A stretch of 64,000 bases of DNA from Brytella acorum (lineage in GTDB: Bacteria; Pseudomonadota; Alphaproteobacteria; Acetobacterales; Acetobacteraceae): the NCBI RefSeq assembly GCF_029309905.1, contig NZ_JARBJP010000002.1:434001-498000 (forward strand). Reading direction: 5' to 3'. Every line of letters begins with the position of its first letter. The first letter of the stretch is position 1. The notes beneath the pieces were generated by a model, which did not search any database, had not been told where the DNA came from, and saw only the letters and a program-made list of their open reading frames with translations. Shown one piece after another: positions 10,078-18,956 of the stretch. The position numbers and the translations under genes are program-made.

Positions 10078-10109
10078 CCTGCCCGTCCGCTTTCAGCTGG
10101 CCGGGCAGG
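10078..10109 (+). terminator. Hairpin between rpsB and tsf (attenuator-like)
   Basis: Arms CCTGCCCG (10078-10085) and CGGGCAGG (10102-10109) form an 8-bp GC-rich stem with a 16-base loop, 11 bases after the rpsB stop. No U-run follows (GATAATATATTG), so it may be an attenuator, an RNA-stability element or a processing site rather than a full terminator. It would let S2 and EF-Ts be made in different amounts from one transcript. Confidence 0.5.
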
Positions 10110-10185
10110 AGATAATATATTGATATTCTTCAGGTATGTGGGCATTCAGGCCTGCATGCCTTTTCATCGTTGAAGGAGGCTGGAA

Positions 10186-11091
10186 ATGGCCGAAATCACT
10201 GCCGCGCTGGTGCGCGATCTCCGCGAAAAAACTGGCGCGGGCATGATGGACTGCAAAAAAGCTCTCACCGAGGCTGGTGGTGACATCGACGCCGCAATTG
10301 ACTGGCTGCGCACGAAAGGCCTTGCCCAGGCGGCCAAGAAGTCCGGCCGTGTGACGGCGGAAGGTCTCGTTGGCGTCGTGTCGGGTCCGTGCAAGGCGGC
10401 GATGGTCGAAGTCAATGCCGAGACCGATTTCGTGGCCCGCAACGAGGCCTTCCAGGCTTTCGTTGAAGCCGTCGCCCATGCGGCCCTTGAGGTCGGCGAA
10501 GATCTCGACACCCTCAAGGCAGCCAAGCTTCCCAGCGGCCGGACCGTCTCTGAAGAGCTTACGCATCTGATCGCGACGATCGGCGAAAACATGTCGATCC
10601 GCCGCGCGCGCGTGCTGAGCGTGCCATCGGGCACGGTTGCAAGCTACGTGCATTCCGCCCTGCGTCCCGGAATTGGCAAGATCGGCGTTCTCATCGCGCT
10701 TGAGGCGCCGTCTGAAAATGATGCGTTGGTTACGCTCGGTCGTCAGGCTGGCATGCATGTTGCGGCAACCCGTCCGTCGGCTCTGGACGTTGCGAGTGTT
10801 GATCCGGAAGCTCTCGAGCGTGAGCGTGCGGTGCTGATCGAACAGGCCCGCGAGTCTGGCAAGCCCGAAAATATCATCGAGAAGATGATTGAAGGCCGTA
10901 TCCGCAAGTATTACGAAGAAGTCGTGCTTCTGGAGCAGGTATGGGTTCATGACGGCGAAAGTCGCGTGGCCAAGATCGTCGAGAAGGCCGGCGCAAAGCT
11001 GGTGGCTTTCGAGCGCTTCCATCTCGGCGAAGGCATCGAGAAGGAAGACAATGACTTCGCGGCGGAAGTGGCAAAGGCTGCCGGGGCCTGA
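10186..11091 (+). CDS. tsf: Elongation factor Ts
   Basis: Guanine nucleotide exchange factor that recycles EF-Tu from its GDP form, cytoplasmic. The 301-residue protein begins [27 protein letters not shown], with the UBA-like N-terminal domain and the [12 protein letters not shown] signature. The core has [12 protein letters not shown], the second EF-Ts signature. The remainder is the coiled-coil and dimerisation part, ending in a lysine/alanine-rich helix. GGAGG (10175-10179) is 6 bases before the ATG. It lies 118 bases downstream of rpsB. Confidence 0.98.
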   Translation: MAEITAALVRDLREKTGAGMMDCKKALTEAGGDIDAAIDWLRTKGLAQAAKKSGRVTAEGLVGVVSGPCKAAMVEVNAETDFVARNEAFQAFVEAVAHAALEVGEDLDTLKAAKLPSGRTVSEELTHLIATIGENMSIRRARVLSVPSGTVASYVHSALRPGIGKIGVLIALEAPSENDALVTLGRQAGMHVAATRPSALDVASVDPEALERERAVLIEQARESGKPENIIEKMIEGRIRKYYEEVVLLEQVWVHDGESRVAKIVEKAGAKLVAFERFHLGEGIEKEDNDFAAEVAKAAGA

Positions 11092-11121
11092 AGCTCATAA
11101 CCGGCTAGAGTTATCGCCGAG

Positions 11122-11880
11122 ATGGAATGGGACGCCCCTTCGCTCGTTCTGTCCAGACGGCCTTATGGAGAAGCGGACGTTATCGTCCGCCTTTTCTATG
11201 AGGAACATGGGGTGCTTGCCGGTCTCGTTCGCGGGGGCGCTTCGAGGAAGCAGTCTTCGCTCTGGCTGCCTGGCAATCTCGTAGCGTCCAGTTGGCGTGC
11301 GCGGTTGCCAACTCAACTGGGATATGTCACCGGCGAACCCATACAGAGTATTGCAGGGAGATTGCTTGATTCTCCCCTGGCGCTGGCTTTGCTGGCATCG
11401 GAAATTTCCATCGCGGACGGCGGTCTGCCGGAACACGAAGCGCAACCGGTTGTTTTTGCGGAACTTGTACGTCTCGTGACCGCGATCGGTGTGTTTGCGG
11501 ATGCACCGCCGGTGGCGCTCGCCGTCAGATGGGAGGCTTCGCTGCTCGCGGCTCTCGGATATGGATTGACACTGGATCGTTGCGCGATCACGGGTGACCG
11601 GGATGATCTCGTCTATGTTTCTCCGCGTACAGGACGCGCCGTTTCCCGCGCGGGCGCGGGTCAGTGGATCGACCGTCTTCTTCCGTTGCCGCCTTTTATG
11701 ATATCGTCAGAGGATGACGGTACCCCGTCCGACTGGCTCCAGGGATTGCAACTGACGGGTCATTTTCTGGCGCGGCATCTCTTCGGTGTACGTCATTTGC
11801 CTCTTCCGGAAGAGCGCGAGCGACTTGTTCATCTTGTGCGTCGTTTAAGTGAAGAGTCTTACTGCCAGCCCGGAGGCTGA
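11122..11880 (+). CDS. recO: DNA repair protein RecO
   Basis: RecO helps RecR load RecA on single-stranded DNA coated with SSB (RecFOR pathway). The protein is 252 residues. It has the N-terminal OB fold (MEWDAPSLVLSRRPYGEADVIVRLF, EEHGVLAGLVRGGASRKQ) and the helical C-terminal part with WEASLLAALGYGLTLDRCAI. The cysteine C-x2-C zinc site seen in some RecO proteins is reduced to a single cysteine (RCAITGDRDDLVYVS). It starts 30 bases after tsf and could be cotranscribed. Its end overlaps the convergent lipoprotein gene by 22 bases. Confidence 0.92.
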   Translation: MEWDAPSLVLSRRPYGEADVIVRLFYEEHGVLAGLVRGGASRKQSSLWLPGNLVASSWRARLPTQLGYVTGEPIQSIAGRLLDSPLALALLASEISIADGGLPEHEAQPVVFAELVRLVTAIGVFADAPPVALAVRWEASLLAALGYGLTLDRCAITGDRDDLVYVSPRTGRAVSRAGAGQWIDRLLPLPPFMISSEDDGTPSDWLQGLQLTGHFLARHLFGVRHLPLPEERERLVHLVRRLSEESYCQPGG

Positions 11881-12296
11881 TTGATGGCGCGACGCAGGCC
11901 GGAAACCGCGTCGGGGTCAGCGGTCGGGGCCCAGGCCGTCCAGTCCCATCCCGGGTGCATATTGATTTCAGCCTGCATTTCTTTTTCTTCGGTTGGTGAA
12001 ATCTTATGCGTCGCGACGTAGTGATTATAGGCTTGCCTGTCTCCGAAATAGACGCAACCGCAGGCGAGAGGGTCAGCATAGAGTAGGATCGGACCCTGTG
12101 CGGACAGCCGATAGGCAAGTTTGTTGGGGGGCAGCAGATTCATCATCTGCCAACGTGCCGTCGTGTCCGCTGGATGAGCGACAAAGCCGGCGAGGGCGAG
12201 TTGCTTGTTCTCCTTGTTGATCGAAGCGTAAGGTGAACAGGCTGTCAGTGCGGCCAGAATAGAAGCCAGCATCAGTCGCGAACGCCATCTGGACAT
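11859..12296 (-). CDS. Putative lipoprotein of unknown function
   Basis: A 145-residue protein starting MSRWRSRLMLASILAALTAC. The basic start, hydrophobic core and LTAC lipobox predict a lipoprotein anchored at the cysteine near residue 20. The mature part contains two adjacent cysteines (ADPLACGCVYFGD), several tryptophans (PGWDWTAWAP) and a proline-rich end. I do not recognise a family. Only 33-45 bases separate its start from parC, and there is no good ribosome binding site at this ATG, so the start is uncertain; the frame is open further upstream into parC. Its 3' end overlaps recO. Confidence 0.75.
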   Translation of the reverse strand: MSRWRSRLMLASILAALTACSPYASINKENKQLALAGFVAHPADTTARWQMMNLLPPNKLAYRLSAQGPILLYADPLACGCVYFGDRQAYNHYVATHKISPTEEKEMQAEINMHPGWDWTAWAPTADPDAVSGLRRAINQPPGWQ

Positions 12297-12341
12297 CCGG
12301 GGGGAAGGCGCTTTATTTCCCGAGGAAACATGGGGGGGCAC

Positions 12342-14576
12342 ATGAGCCGCGAATTGGCCGGTCATATCGAAGAAACCCGGCTCGCCGAGGCGTTGAGTGA
12401 GCGATATATCGCATATGCGATGTCGACAATCATGTCGCGTTCCCTTCCGGATGTGCGTGACGGCCTGAAGCCGGTTCATCGCCGCCTTCTCTATGCGATG
12501 CAGCAGCTTCGCCTTGATCCCACATCAGGGTTTAAAAAGTGTGCACGTGTCGTCGGTGACGTGATCGGTAAATTCCATCCACATGGGGACACGGCTGTTT
12601 ATGACACGCTGGTGCGGCTGGCTCAGGAGTTTGCTGTTCGCTACCCGCTTGTGGAAGGTCAGGGCAATTTCGGCTCGATCGATGGCGACGGCGCGGCCGC
12701 CATGCGGTACACGGAAGCGCGCCTGACGACTGTCGCGACTGCGCTTCTCGATGGTCTTGAAGACGATGCGGTCGATTTTCAGCCGACATACGATAATCAG
12801 GATGAGGAACCCGTCGTTCTTCCGGGAGCGTTCCCCAATCTTCTGGCGAACGGCGCCGCCGGCATTGCGGTGGGTATGGCCACGAGCATCCCGCCTCATA
12901 ATGCGGGGGAAATCTGCAGGGCCGCGCGTCATCTCGTCGACAATCCCCAGGCCAGCACAGCCGCGTTGCTCGATTTCATGCGGGGGCCGGACTTCCCCAC
13001 CGGTGGCATCATTGTCGAGGATCGCGAGTCCATCGAGAATGCCTATGAAACAGGTCGTGGCAGTTTTCGTATCCGTGCGCGCTGGGCGGTCGAACAGGGC
13101 CGGTTCGGCACCTGGATCATCGTCGTCACCGAAATCCCCTATCAGGTTCAGAAATCGCGGCTGATCGAACAAATCGCCGAGTTGATGGAGCAGAAGAAAC
13201 TTCCTCTGCTTGCGGATGTCCGGGACGAGAGCACGACGGATATCAGACTTGTTCTGGAGCCGCGGAGTAAGGGGTGTGAGCCGGAAGTTCTGATGGAACT
13301 GCTGTTTCGCTCGACAGCCCTTGAAAGCAAGTTCAGCCTCAACATGAACGTGCTGGACCGTGATCGGGTGCCTAGCGTCATGGGGCTGCGCAGTGTGTTG
13401 CAGGCCTGGCTCGATCACCGCCACGAGGTTCTGGTCAGGCGCTCCACCCATCGGCTTGCCGCCGTGGAGCGACGACTGGAAATTCTTGACGGTTTCCTCG
13501 CGGTTTTTCTGAACCTCGATGAGGTCATCCGTATTATTCGTGAGAGCGACGAGCCGAAACCAGCGCTCATGGAAGCGTTCGCTCTCACCGATATTCAGGC
13601 CGAAGCTGTGCTGAATATGCGTCTGCGCTCTTTGCGTCGCCTTGAGGAAATCGAGATCCGCAGAGAGCGTGATAAGCTGATGACGGAGAAGGATGCGCTG
13701 ACAGCTCTTCTGGGCAGCGAGCGGAGACGCTGGACCCGCATTGGCAAAGAACTTGATGAAACCGAGAAAAAATTCGGTGAAGGTGCTCTGGGCAAGCGCC
13801 GGACGGATATCGCGCCGCCGCCACGCATGGTCGATATCAGTTCCGCATTTGAAACCGAGCGTGAGCCCCTGACGGTCCTGCTTTCGCGCGAAGGCTGGGT
13901 GCGAGCCATCCGAGGGCACGGTCTCGATCTCGACGCACAGAAGTTCAAGGAAGGAGATGCGCCCCAGCTAGCTGCGGAATGCCAGAGTGTGGACCGTCTG
14001 ATACTTTTCACCGGGGGCGGGCGGGCATTCACGTTGAAAGCGGCCGATCTGCCTCGGGGACGAGGTTTTGGCCAACCGGTTCGCGTCCTTGCGGATTTGC
14101 CGCCCGATGACACGGTGATTGTCATGTTTCCGCTCGTGGCGGACGGAAAGCGTCTCCTTGTGACGTCGGGAGGGAAAGGCATGGTGGTGCGCGAGTCCGA
14201 TCTGGTAGCGGAAAAGCGCACCGGCAAACAGGTTCTCAATGTGCGAGAGGGTGACGATGCCGCGTTTTGCATACCAGCCAATGGCACGCATATTCTGATT
14301 CTGGGCGATAATCGCCGGGCGGTAATTTTTCCTGTCGAACAGGTGCCGGAAATGACGCGTGGTATGGGTGTTACGCTTCAGAAATACGCGCAAGGCGGTG
14401 TTCGCGACGTTCGGGCCTTCAATCTCGATGAAGGCCTCGAATGGCCGGTCGGCGCGAAACTCCGCTCTCCCGCTGATCTGGCAGGCTGGCTGGGCAAACG
14501 CGCCGATGCGGGCAAGGCTGCGCCGATGTGGATGACACGCAAGCGTGTTGACAGTTCACAACCCCCTGAAAAGTGA
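12342..14576 (+). CDS. parC: DNA topoisomerase IV subunit A
   Basis: ParC cuts and rejoins DNA to unlink daughter chromosomes, together with ParE. From the ATG at 12342 the protein has 744 residues. The GyrA/ParC core is clear: [28 protein letters not shown] at the start, [11 protein letters not shown], the catalytic tyrosine in MRYTEARLT, and [21 protein letters not shown]. The C-terminal part is a shortened beta-pinwheel; no GyrA box is seen, which supports ParC over GyrA. An in-frame ATG at 12330 is possible; GAGGA lies only 3 bases before it, while a G-run precedes 12342. Confidence 0.93.
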   Translation: MSRELAGHIEETRLAEALSERYIAYAMSTIMSRSLPDVRDGLKPVHRRLLYAMQQLRLDPTSGFKKCARVVGDVIGKFHPHGDTAVYDTLVRLAQEFAVRYPLVEGQGNFGSIDGDGAAAMRYTEARLTTVATALLDGLEDDAVDFQPTYDNQDEEPVVLPGAFPNLLANGAAGIAVGMATSIPPHNAGEICRAARHLVDNPQASTAALLDFMRGPDFPTGGIIVEDRESIENAYETGRGSFRIRARWAVEQGRFGTWIIVVTEIPYQVQKSRLIEQIAELMEQKKLPLLADVRDESTTDIRLVLEPRSKGCEPEVLMELLFRSTALESKFSLNMNVLDRDRVPSVMGLRSVLQAWLDHRHEVLVRRSTHRLAAVERRLEILDGFLAVFLNLDEVIRIIRESDEPKPALMEAFALTDIQAEAVLNMRLRSLRRLEEIEIRRERDKLMTEKDALTALLGSERRRWTRIGKELDETEKKFGEGALGKRRTDIAPPPRMVDISSAFETEREPLTVLLSREGWVRAIRGHGLDLDAQKFKEGDAPQLAAECQSVDRLILFTGGGRAFTLKAADLPRGRGFGQPVRVLADLPPDDTVIVMFPLVADGKRLLVTSGGKGMVVRESDLVAEKRTGKQVLNVREGDDAAFCIPANGTHILILGDNRRAVIFPVEQVPEMTRGMGVTLQKYAQGGVRDVRAFNLDEGLEWPVGAKLRSPADLAGWLGKRADAGKAAPMWMTRKRVDSSQPPEK

Positions 14577-14579
14577 GGC

Positions 14580-14599
14580 AGGTCCGTCAGGACTTTTTT
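14580..14599 (+). terminator. Probable terminator of parC
   Basis: A 6-bp stem (AGGTCC at 14580-14585 with GGACTT at 14590-14595, one G-U pair) with a 4-base loop runs into six T (14594-14599). It lies 4 bases after the parC stop and covers the last codons of the convergent small gene. Confidence 0.5.
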
Positions 14600-14835
14600 G
14601 ATTTCGTCTTTTTCTGCGGCGTGAACATCGCACGGCAGCGCGGCGAAAGCTGATCGATCTTTTTCTTCATACATTCCGTGATTTTCGCCTCGTTCGGAAT
14701 GGCAAAGGTGCACAGGCGAATGGCATCTCCACGACAAGCAGCCGCCTGCTCGTCTTTCGTGGCGGCGGATGCACCATGAAGTGTCAGCGCGCCACCGAGC
14801 AGAAGCGCGCTGACGGTTGAACGTTTGGATATCAT
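14587..14835 (-). CDS. Small secreted Cys-rich protein, 82 residues
   Basis: Signal peptide MISKRSTVSALLLGGALTLHGASA with likely cleavage after ASA, so the mature protein is about 58 residues and periplasmic or secreted. It has four cysteines spaced as in bacterial Cys-rich-repeat (Golgi-apparatus-protein-like) small proteins: ACRGDAIRLC, then ITECMKKK and PRCRAMF. The end is strongly basic (KKTKSKKS). AAGGAAAA lies upstream of the ATG at a good distance. Function unknown. It converges on parC and diverges from thrS. Confidence 0.75.
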   Translation of the reverse strand: MISKRSTVSALLLGGALTLHGASAATKDEQAAACRGDAIRLCTFAIPNEAKITECMKKKIDQLSPRCRAMFTPQKKTKSKKS

Positions 14836-14931
14836 AGTTAAATTTTCCTTGTTTCCAGTGGTTTGTATTTATGCGGCCTGCCACGTATCGCAGCGATGAT
14901 CTGGATCAATGCCTTGGTAATATAAAACGGG

Positions 14932-15039
14932 AGTCAGACAGCGGGTTGCGAGGGGCGTCTGATTCTGCGCATCTGTTTTATGCCCGCGTATCCAGGGGAA
15001 AGGTATTATTTTCCGGGTTAAGCGCACCTAAATGGGTGC
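14932..15039 (+). promoter_or_regulatory. Leader region of thrS with two hairpins
   Basis: Inside the 276-base gap before thrS are two inverted repeats: AGTCAGAC (14932-14939) with GTCTGATT (14957-14964), and GCACCT (15024-15029) with GGGTGC (15034-15039). A TATAAA-like box (about 14921-14926) lies just upstream. No T-box signature is seen. In E. coli ThrRS represses its own mRNA through leader hairpins; a similar role here is only a guess. Confidence 0.35.
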
Positions 15040-15111
15040 AGGGGGTTGTTCGCCTGTTGCAGGAGCGCCATTACAACGCGATCACCCTTGTGTTTTTCGG
15101 AGTTCAAACCT

Positions 15112-17049
15112 ATGCCTGCGATCACTCTGCCCGATGGTTCCGTCCGCTCGTTCGACGGTCCGGTGACGGGCACGACGATCGCGGCGTCGATTGGTCCGGG
15201 TCTGGCTAAAGCCGCTTTGGCCATGTGCATTGACGGCAAGCTCGTCGATCTCTCGACGGAAGTCGATCGTGACTCTCTAATCCGGTTTATCACGCGCAAG
15301 GACGACGCGGCGCTGGAAATGATCCGTCATGATACTGCGCATGTGCTTGCAGAAGCCGTACAGTCGTTGTGGCCCGGGACACAGGTTACGATCGGCCCGT
15401 CGATCAAAGACGGCTTTTATTACGATTTTTTCCGTAACGAACCTTTTACCCCCGACGATTTCGAGGCTATCGAGATCAGGATGCGGGAGATTATTGCCGC
15501 GAACGCACCGTTCGAACGTGAAGTCTGGGAGCGGGATGCTGCGATTCACTACTTCGAAAATAAAGGAGAGCGTTTCAAGGCCGAACTGATTCGCGATCTG
15601 CCGGAGAGCGAAGCAATATCGATCTATCGCCAGGGAGAGTGGCTCGACCTTTGTCGCGGGCCCCATCTTCGCAGCACGGGTGATGTCGGGGCGGCCTTCA
15701 AGCTCATGAAGGTTGCCGGCGCCTATTGGCGCGGCGATCATCGAAACCCGATGCTGACGCGTATCTACGGAACTGCGTGGCGCGACAGGAAGGAACTCGA
15801 CGCCCATCTTCTTCAGCTTGAAGAGGCGGAGAAACGGGACCATCGCCGGATCGGCCGTGAAATGGATCTCTTCCATATTCAGGAGGAAGCGGTTGGCCAG
15901 ATCTTCTGGCATGCCAAGGGCTGGCGCCTGTACACCGTCCTGCAGGACTATATGCGCCGGGCCCAGACGCGTGGCGGTTATCAGGAAGTGCGCACTCCCC
16001 AACTTGTGGACCGGGCGCTATGGGAGGCTTCAGGTCACTGGGACAAGTATCGGGAGCATATGTTCATCGCGAGCGTGGAAGACGAAGACAAGACGCTTGC
16101 GCTCAAGCCGATGAACTGTCCCTGCCATGTGCAGATCTTTCGACATGGCCTGCGCTCTTATCGCGAACTGCCGCTCCGGATGGCGGAATTTGGCGCTTGC
16201 CATCGTTACGAACCTTCAGGCGCTCTGCATGGAATCATGCGCGTGCGTGGCTTTACGCAGGACGATGCTCATATTTTCTGTACGGAAGACCAGGTCGCCA
16301 GCGAGATCGCGGCGTTCGTGGCGATGCTCGACGAAGTCTACCGTGATCTTGGATTTGAAGGATTCCGCGTCAAGTTCTCCGATCGTCCGGAAAGCCGGGC
16401 AGGGTCGGATGAGAGTTGGGACAAAGCCGAAGACGCCCTGAAAAACGCGTGTGATCTTGCGAATGTTCCCTATGAACTCAATCCGGGCGAGGGGGCTTTT
16501 TATGGTCCGAAACTGGAATTCGTTCTGACGGATGCCATCGGCCGCGACTGGCAGTGCGGAACGGTTCAGGTCGATTACGTCCTGCCGGAACGTCTGGATG
16601 CTTCTTATATCGGCGAAGACAGTAACCGACATCGCCCGGTCATGGTGCATCGCGCGATCCTCGGCAGTTTCGAGCGCTTCATCGGCATTCTGATCGAGCA
16701 GTATGCGGGGAAATTCCCGCTCTGGCTTGCGCCTGTTCAGGTGGTCGTCGCCAGTATCATCACGGATGCCGAACCCTACGCGCAGGAAGTGGCTTCTTCC
16801 CTGCGCGCCAAAGGGATGCAGGTTGAGGTCGACGGGCGCAACGAGAAGATCAATGCCAAGATCAGGGAGCATTCGCTTGCGCGCGTACCCGTCATTCTCG
16901 TGGTGGGGCGTCGTGAAGCCGAGGAGCGGAAAGTGGCCATGCGGCGCCTGGGTGGCGCATCACAGGAGATTCTCTCTCTCGATGAGGCTCTCTCGACGCT
17001 GAGTGCTGAAGCGACCCCGCCGGATGTGCGTCGTCTGCAGAACTTGTAA
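15112..17049 (+). CDS. thrS: Threonyl-tRNA synthetase
   Basis: Charges tRNA-Thr with threonine. The protein has 645 residues. In order it has the TGS domain ([16 protein letters not shown]), the editing domain with [12 protein letters not shown] and the C-R-G-P-H motif ([14 protein letters not shown]), the class II catalytic core with [29 protein letters not shown] and the motif 3 region [13 protein letters not shown], and an anticodon-binding domain. Start ATG 15112 has GGAG 9 bases upstream (15099-15102); the longer open frame to 15046 lacks TGS similarity. It is followed by infC, an order shared with many bacteria. Confidence 0.97.
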   Translation: MPAITLPDGSVRSFDGPVTGTTIAASIGPGLAKAALAMCIDGKLVDLSTEVDRDSLIRFITRKDDAALEMIRHDTAHVLAEAVQSLWPGTQVTIGPSIKDGFYYDFFRNEPFTPDDFEAIEIRMREIIAANAPFEREVWERDAAIHYFENKGERFKAELIRDLPESEAISIYRQGEWLDLCRGPHLRSTGDVGAAFKLMKVAGAYWRGDHRNPMLTRIYGTAWRDRKELDAHLLQLEEAEKRDHRRIGREMDLFHIQEEAVGQIFWHAKGWRLYTVLQDYMRRAQTRGGYQEVRTPQLVDRALWEASGHWDKYREHMFIASVEDEDKTLALKPMNCPCHVQIFRHGLRSYRELPLRMAEFGACHRYEPSGALHGIMRVRGFTQDDAHIFCTEDQVASEIAAFVAMLDEVYRDLGFEGFRVKFSDRPESRAGSDESWDKAEDALKNACDLANVPYELNPGEGAFYGPKLEFVLTDAIGRDWQCGTVQVDYVLPERLDASYIGEDSNRHRPVMVHRAILGSFERFIGILIEQYAGKFPLWLAPVQVVVASIITDAEPYAQEVASSLRAKGMQVEVDGRNEKINAKIREHSLARVPVILVVGRREAEERKVAMRRLGGASQEILSLDEALSTLSAEATPPDVRRLQNL

Positions 17050-17061
17050 CGCTGTTATTCG

Positions 17062-17094
17062 GTCCCTTGTCTTGCAACCGCACGGACGAGGGAC
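17062..17094 (+). promoter_or_regulatory. Hairpin between thrS and infC
   Basis: Arms GTCCCTTGTC (17062-17071) and GACGAGGGAC (17085-17094) give a 10-bp stem (one G-U pair) with a 13-base loop, 12 bases after the thrS stop. No U-run follows, so readthrough into infC is expected; the element may set infC level or protect the mRNA end. Confidence 0.45.
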
Positions 17095-17155
17095 TAAATC
17101 AGTGGCAAAAGGGTCCGCGATCGTAACGCGAGTCCTGAGAAGTTTAACGAAGAAC

Positions 17156-17169
17156 AGGAGCTGACCATA
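17156..17169 (+). promoter_or_regulatory. Ribosome binding site and AUA start codon of infC
   Basis: AGGAG (17156-17160) is followed by six bases and then ATA (17167-17169), the ideal spacing for initiation. The first ATG in frame (17182) is 21 bases from the same AGGAG. Reading from ATA gives a start of the (M)[15 protein letters not shown] type. IF3 is known to reject non-standard start codons, and E. coli infC uses AUU for self-repression, so an AUA start fits. Confidence 0.7.
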
Positions 17170-17703
17170 GCTAGACCCCCGATGCAGGCTGCGCCGACCC
17201 GCGAAGGCCCGCGCGTCAACGAAGAGATCCGCGTGCCGCAAGTTCGGCTCATTGGTGCCGATGGCGAGATGATTGGCGTTCTGTTGACGCGTGATGCTCT
17301 CGCCCGCGCTTATGCGGAGGGACTTGATCTGCTGGAAATCAGTCCGACGGCTGAGCCGCCGGTCTGCAAGATTCTCGATTATGGCAAGTTCAAATACGAG
17401 CAGCAGAAAAAGCGTAACGAAGCGCGCAAGAAGCAGAAAGTCATTGAAATCAAGGAAGTCAAGGTGCGTCCCGGCACCGATGAGAATGACTTCCAGGTCA
17501 AGCTTCGTGCCATGAACTCCTTCCTGAACGACGGTGACAAGGTGAAGGTTTCACTGCGCTTCAAGGGGCGTGAAATGGCCCACCAGGAGCTTGGCATCAA
17601 GATGCTGGAGCGCATCCGCCTCGAGATGGAAGAAAAAGCCAAGGTTGAGCAGATGCCTCGGCTGGAAAATCGTCAGATGATCATGGTGCTTGCTCCGCGC
17701 TGA
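17167..17703 (+). CDS. infC: Translation initiation factor IF-3
   Basis: IF-3 keeps the small ribosomal subunit free and checks start codon and initiator tRNA. With the ATA start the protein has 178 residues (173 from ATG 17182). The N-domain carries [18 protein letters not shown] and [20 protein letters not shown], the linker is lysine-rich, and the C-domain has [18 protein letters not shown] and [16 protein letters not shown]. It is followed at once by a strong terminator, so rpmI and rplT are not in this operon. Autoregulation through the AUA start is likely. Confidence 0.96.
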   Translation: MARPPMQAAPTREGPRVNEEIRVPQVRLIGADGEMIGVLLTRDALARAYAEGLDLLEISPTAEPPVCKILDYGKFKYEQQKKRNEARKKQKVIEIKEVKVRPGTDENDFQVKLRAMNSFLNDGDKVKVSLRFKGREMAHQELGIKMLERIRLEMEEKAKVEQMPRLENRQMIMVLAPR

Positions 17704-17731
17704 GTCCTGTTTCTCTGGAGAAAACGGAAAT

Positions 17732-17766
17732 AAAGGGCGCCACATTCAGGATGTGGCGCCCTTTTT
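17732..17766 (+). terminator. Rho-independent terminator of infC
   Basis: A 14-bp perfect stem (AAAGGGCGCCACAT at 17732-17745 with ATGTGGCGCCCTTT at 17751-17764), 5-base loop, then a T-run to 17766. This is the clearest terminator in the window. It can also serve the convergent SIMPL gene, since A-rich sequence flanks the other side. Confidence 0.93.
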
Positions 17767-17786
17767 GATTCGTTGGATAGTTCCGT

Positions 17787-18455
17787 TCAAGGAGCCAAGT
17801 ATACGTCTGCCGAGAGACTCACAGTGACGGCGCGCTCCTCGTTCGTGCGTGATGGAGCACTGGCCATACGTGCGGCCATCATGGCCATTCTCGGTATGGG
17901 AGACGAAAATTCGATTCGGACCGTTTTGAAGTGATCGACGTGCAGCCCGAGCGCATGTGCCGAATCACGTGCTTGTTGCTGGAGTTTGGCGAATGCATCG
18001 TCTCGCGCTTTTTTTTCCAGCGCGGCTTTGTCTTCTGAGGTGAAAGACCAGTTGAGACCACGGAGAATCATTCCCTCCGACTGTAACTGTCCTGCGAGTT
18101 TTAGAAGAGTGGCGGAATCCGTCCCACGCAAGCTGAGATTCTGTTGTGCCATCCATGAATGAGGATGGTTTTCGGGCGTGCGTTCCGACACATCGTAATC
18201 GAGAACTGCCATATGTAGTTGTGAAACGGCAGACGCCTGTTTGAGTGCATTTGCGACGATCCTGTTGACCTGCGTCTGAGCCGTGGCCGGATCCGTGGCT
18301 TCGCTCTGAGCCGTCAGCGAGGCGTCGAGAAGTGTCGGCGTTGCCTCGACGCTCCCGGTTGCCGTCAAGGACAGGAGTGTCTGCGGTCCGTCGGCTGCCA
18401 GTGCCGTGCAAAACGGGAAGGGGGTGAGCAGCAGTCCAAGGAGGAAGCGCTTCAT
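17787..18455 (-). CDS. Periplasmic SIMPL domain protein (DUF541)
   Basis: A 222-residue protein with a signal peptide (MKRFLLGLLLTPFPFCTALAA). The mature part is a SIMPL/DUF541 domain: LSLTATGSVEATPTLLDASL at the start, the helix of A-R-x-DA-type residues (KKARDDAFAKLQQQARDSAHALGL) near residue 160, and a C-terminal strand (RAVTVSLSADVYLAP). Family members such as E. coli YggE are periplasmic and linked to oxidative stress; the biochemical role is unknown. The ATG at 18455 has GAAGG 7 bases upstream; an open frame upstream lacks a binding site. Confidence 0.85.
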   Translation of the reverse strand: MKRFLLGLLLTPFPFCTALAADGPQTLLSLTATGSVEATPTLLDASLTAQSEATDPATAQTQVNRIVANALKQASAVSQLHMAVLDYDVSERTPENHPHSWMAQQNLSLRGTDSATLLKLAGQLQSEGMILRGLNWSFTSEDKAALEKKARDDAFAKLQQQARDSAHALGLHVDHFKTVRIEFSSPIPRMAMMAARMASAPSRTNEERAVTVSLSADVYLAP

Positions 18456-18579
18456 GACGTAACCTTCAGATAAGTGTTGATCGACCTCATGGTTGAGCCG
18501 ATCCTGAGCACTCCCCTGCATGAGGATGGCCGAAGGCTTTTTTATGGTCGGGCGATGGACGTCGGAGAGCAGCGGGGCA

Positions 18580-18936
18580 TCACGGCTGACGTAGCGCCAC
18601 AAGCGCGCGTCTTAGCTGCGCGATCCCAGGACGGACGTGCCCTCCCTCGCATAACGAAGTGCCGTCCTCTTCAAAATGGCGCGCTGCGGTGATAACCGAC
18701 GCGTTTCTAACTTCGAAGTTTTCCATCTCATGCGCCACACGCTGCTGCAAGGTCCGGCAGTATTGTGGACTATCGCTCGTCACAACCAGTGGAGCCGTAT
18801 TCTCTTCGATGTGCGCGGCAGCACTAGTATCTGCCTTCCCTGACAGGGAGACATTCTGATCATCGGGAAGGGATGCCGCTCCGGAAAGGAGAAGCATTCC
18901 GAAAGACGAGATTATGAATGCACGAAGATACCTCAC
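18580..18936 (-). CDS. Small secreted hypothetical protein, 118 residues
   Basis: The N-terminus MRYLRAFIISSFGMLLLSGA is a signal peptide, with cleavage probably near SGAAS. The mature part has a disordered start and then a helical region with two cysteines (SPQYCRTLQQRVAHE, GTSLCEGGHVRPGI) and LRRALVAL at the end. The pattern YC-x-n-LC-x-n-GH-x-R-x-G-I-x-LRRA recurs in small periplasmic proteins of acetic acid bacteria, as far as I recall, but I cannot name a function. It starts 20 bases after the histidine kinase gene on the same strand and may be in its operon. Confidence 0.7.
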   Translation of the reverse strand: MRYLRAFIISSFGMLLLSGAASLPDDQNVSLSGKADTSAAAHIEENTAPLVVTSDSPQYCRTLQQRVAHEMENFEVRNASVITAARHFEEDGTSLCEGGHVRPGIAQLRRALVALRQP

Positions 18937-18956
18937 CCTACCGTAAATAATATCGA

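Noticed and set aside
14836-15111. T-box riboswitch before thrS
   Set aside because: No T-box consensus or specifier loop seen; T-boxes are rare in Alphaproteobacteria.
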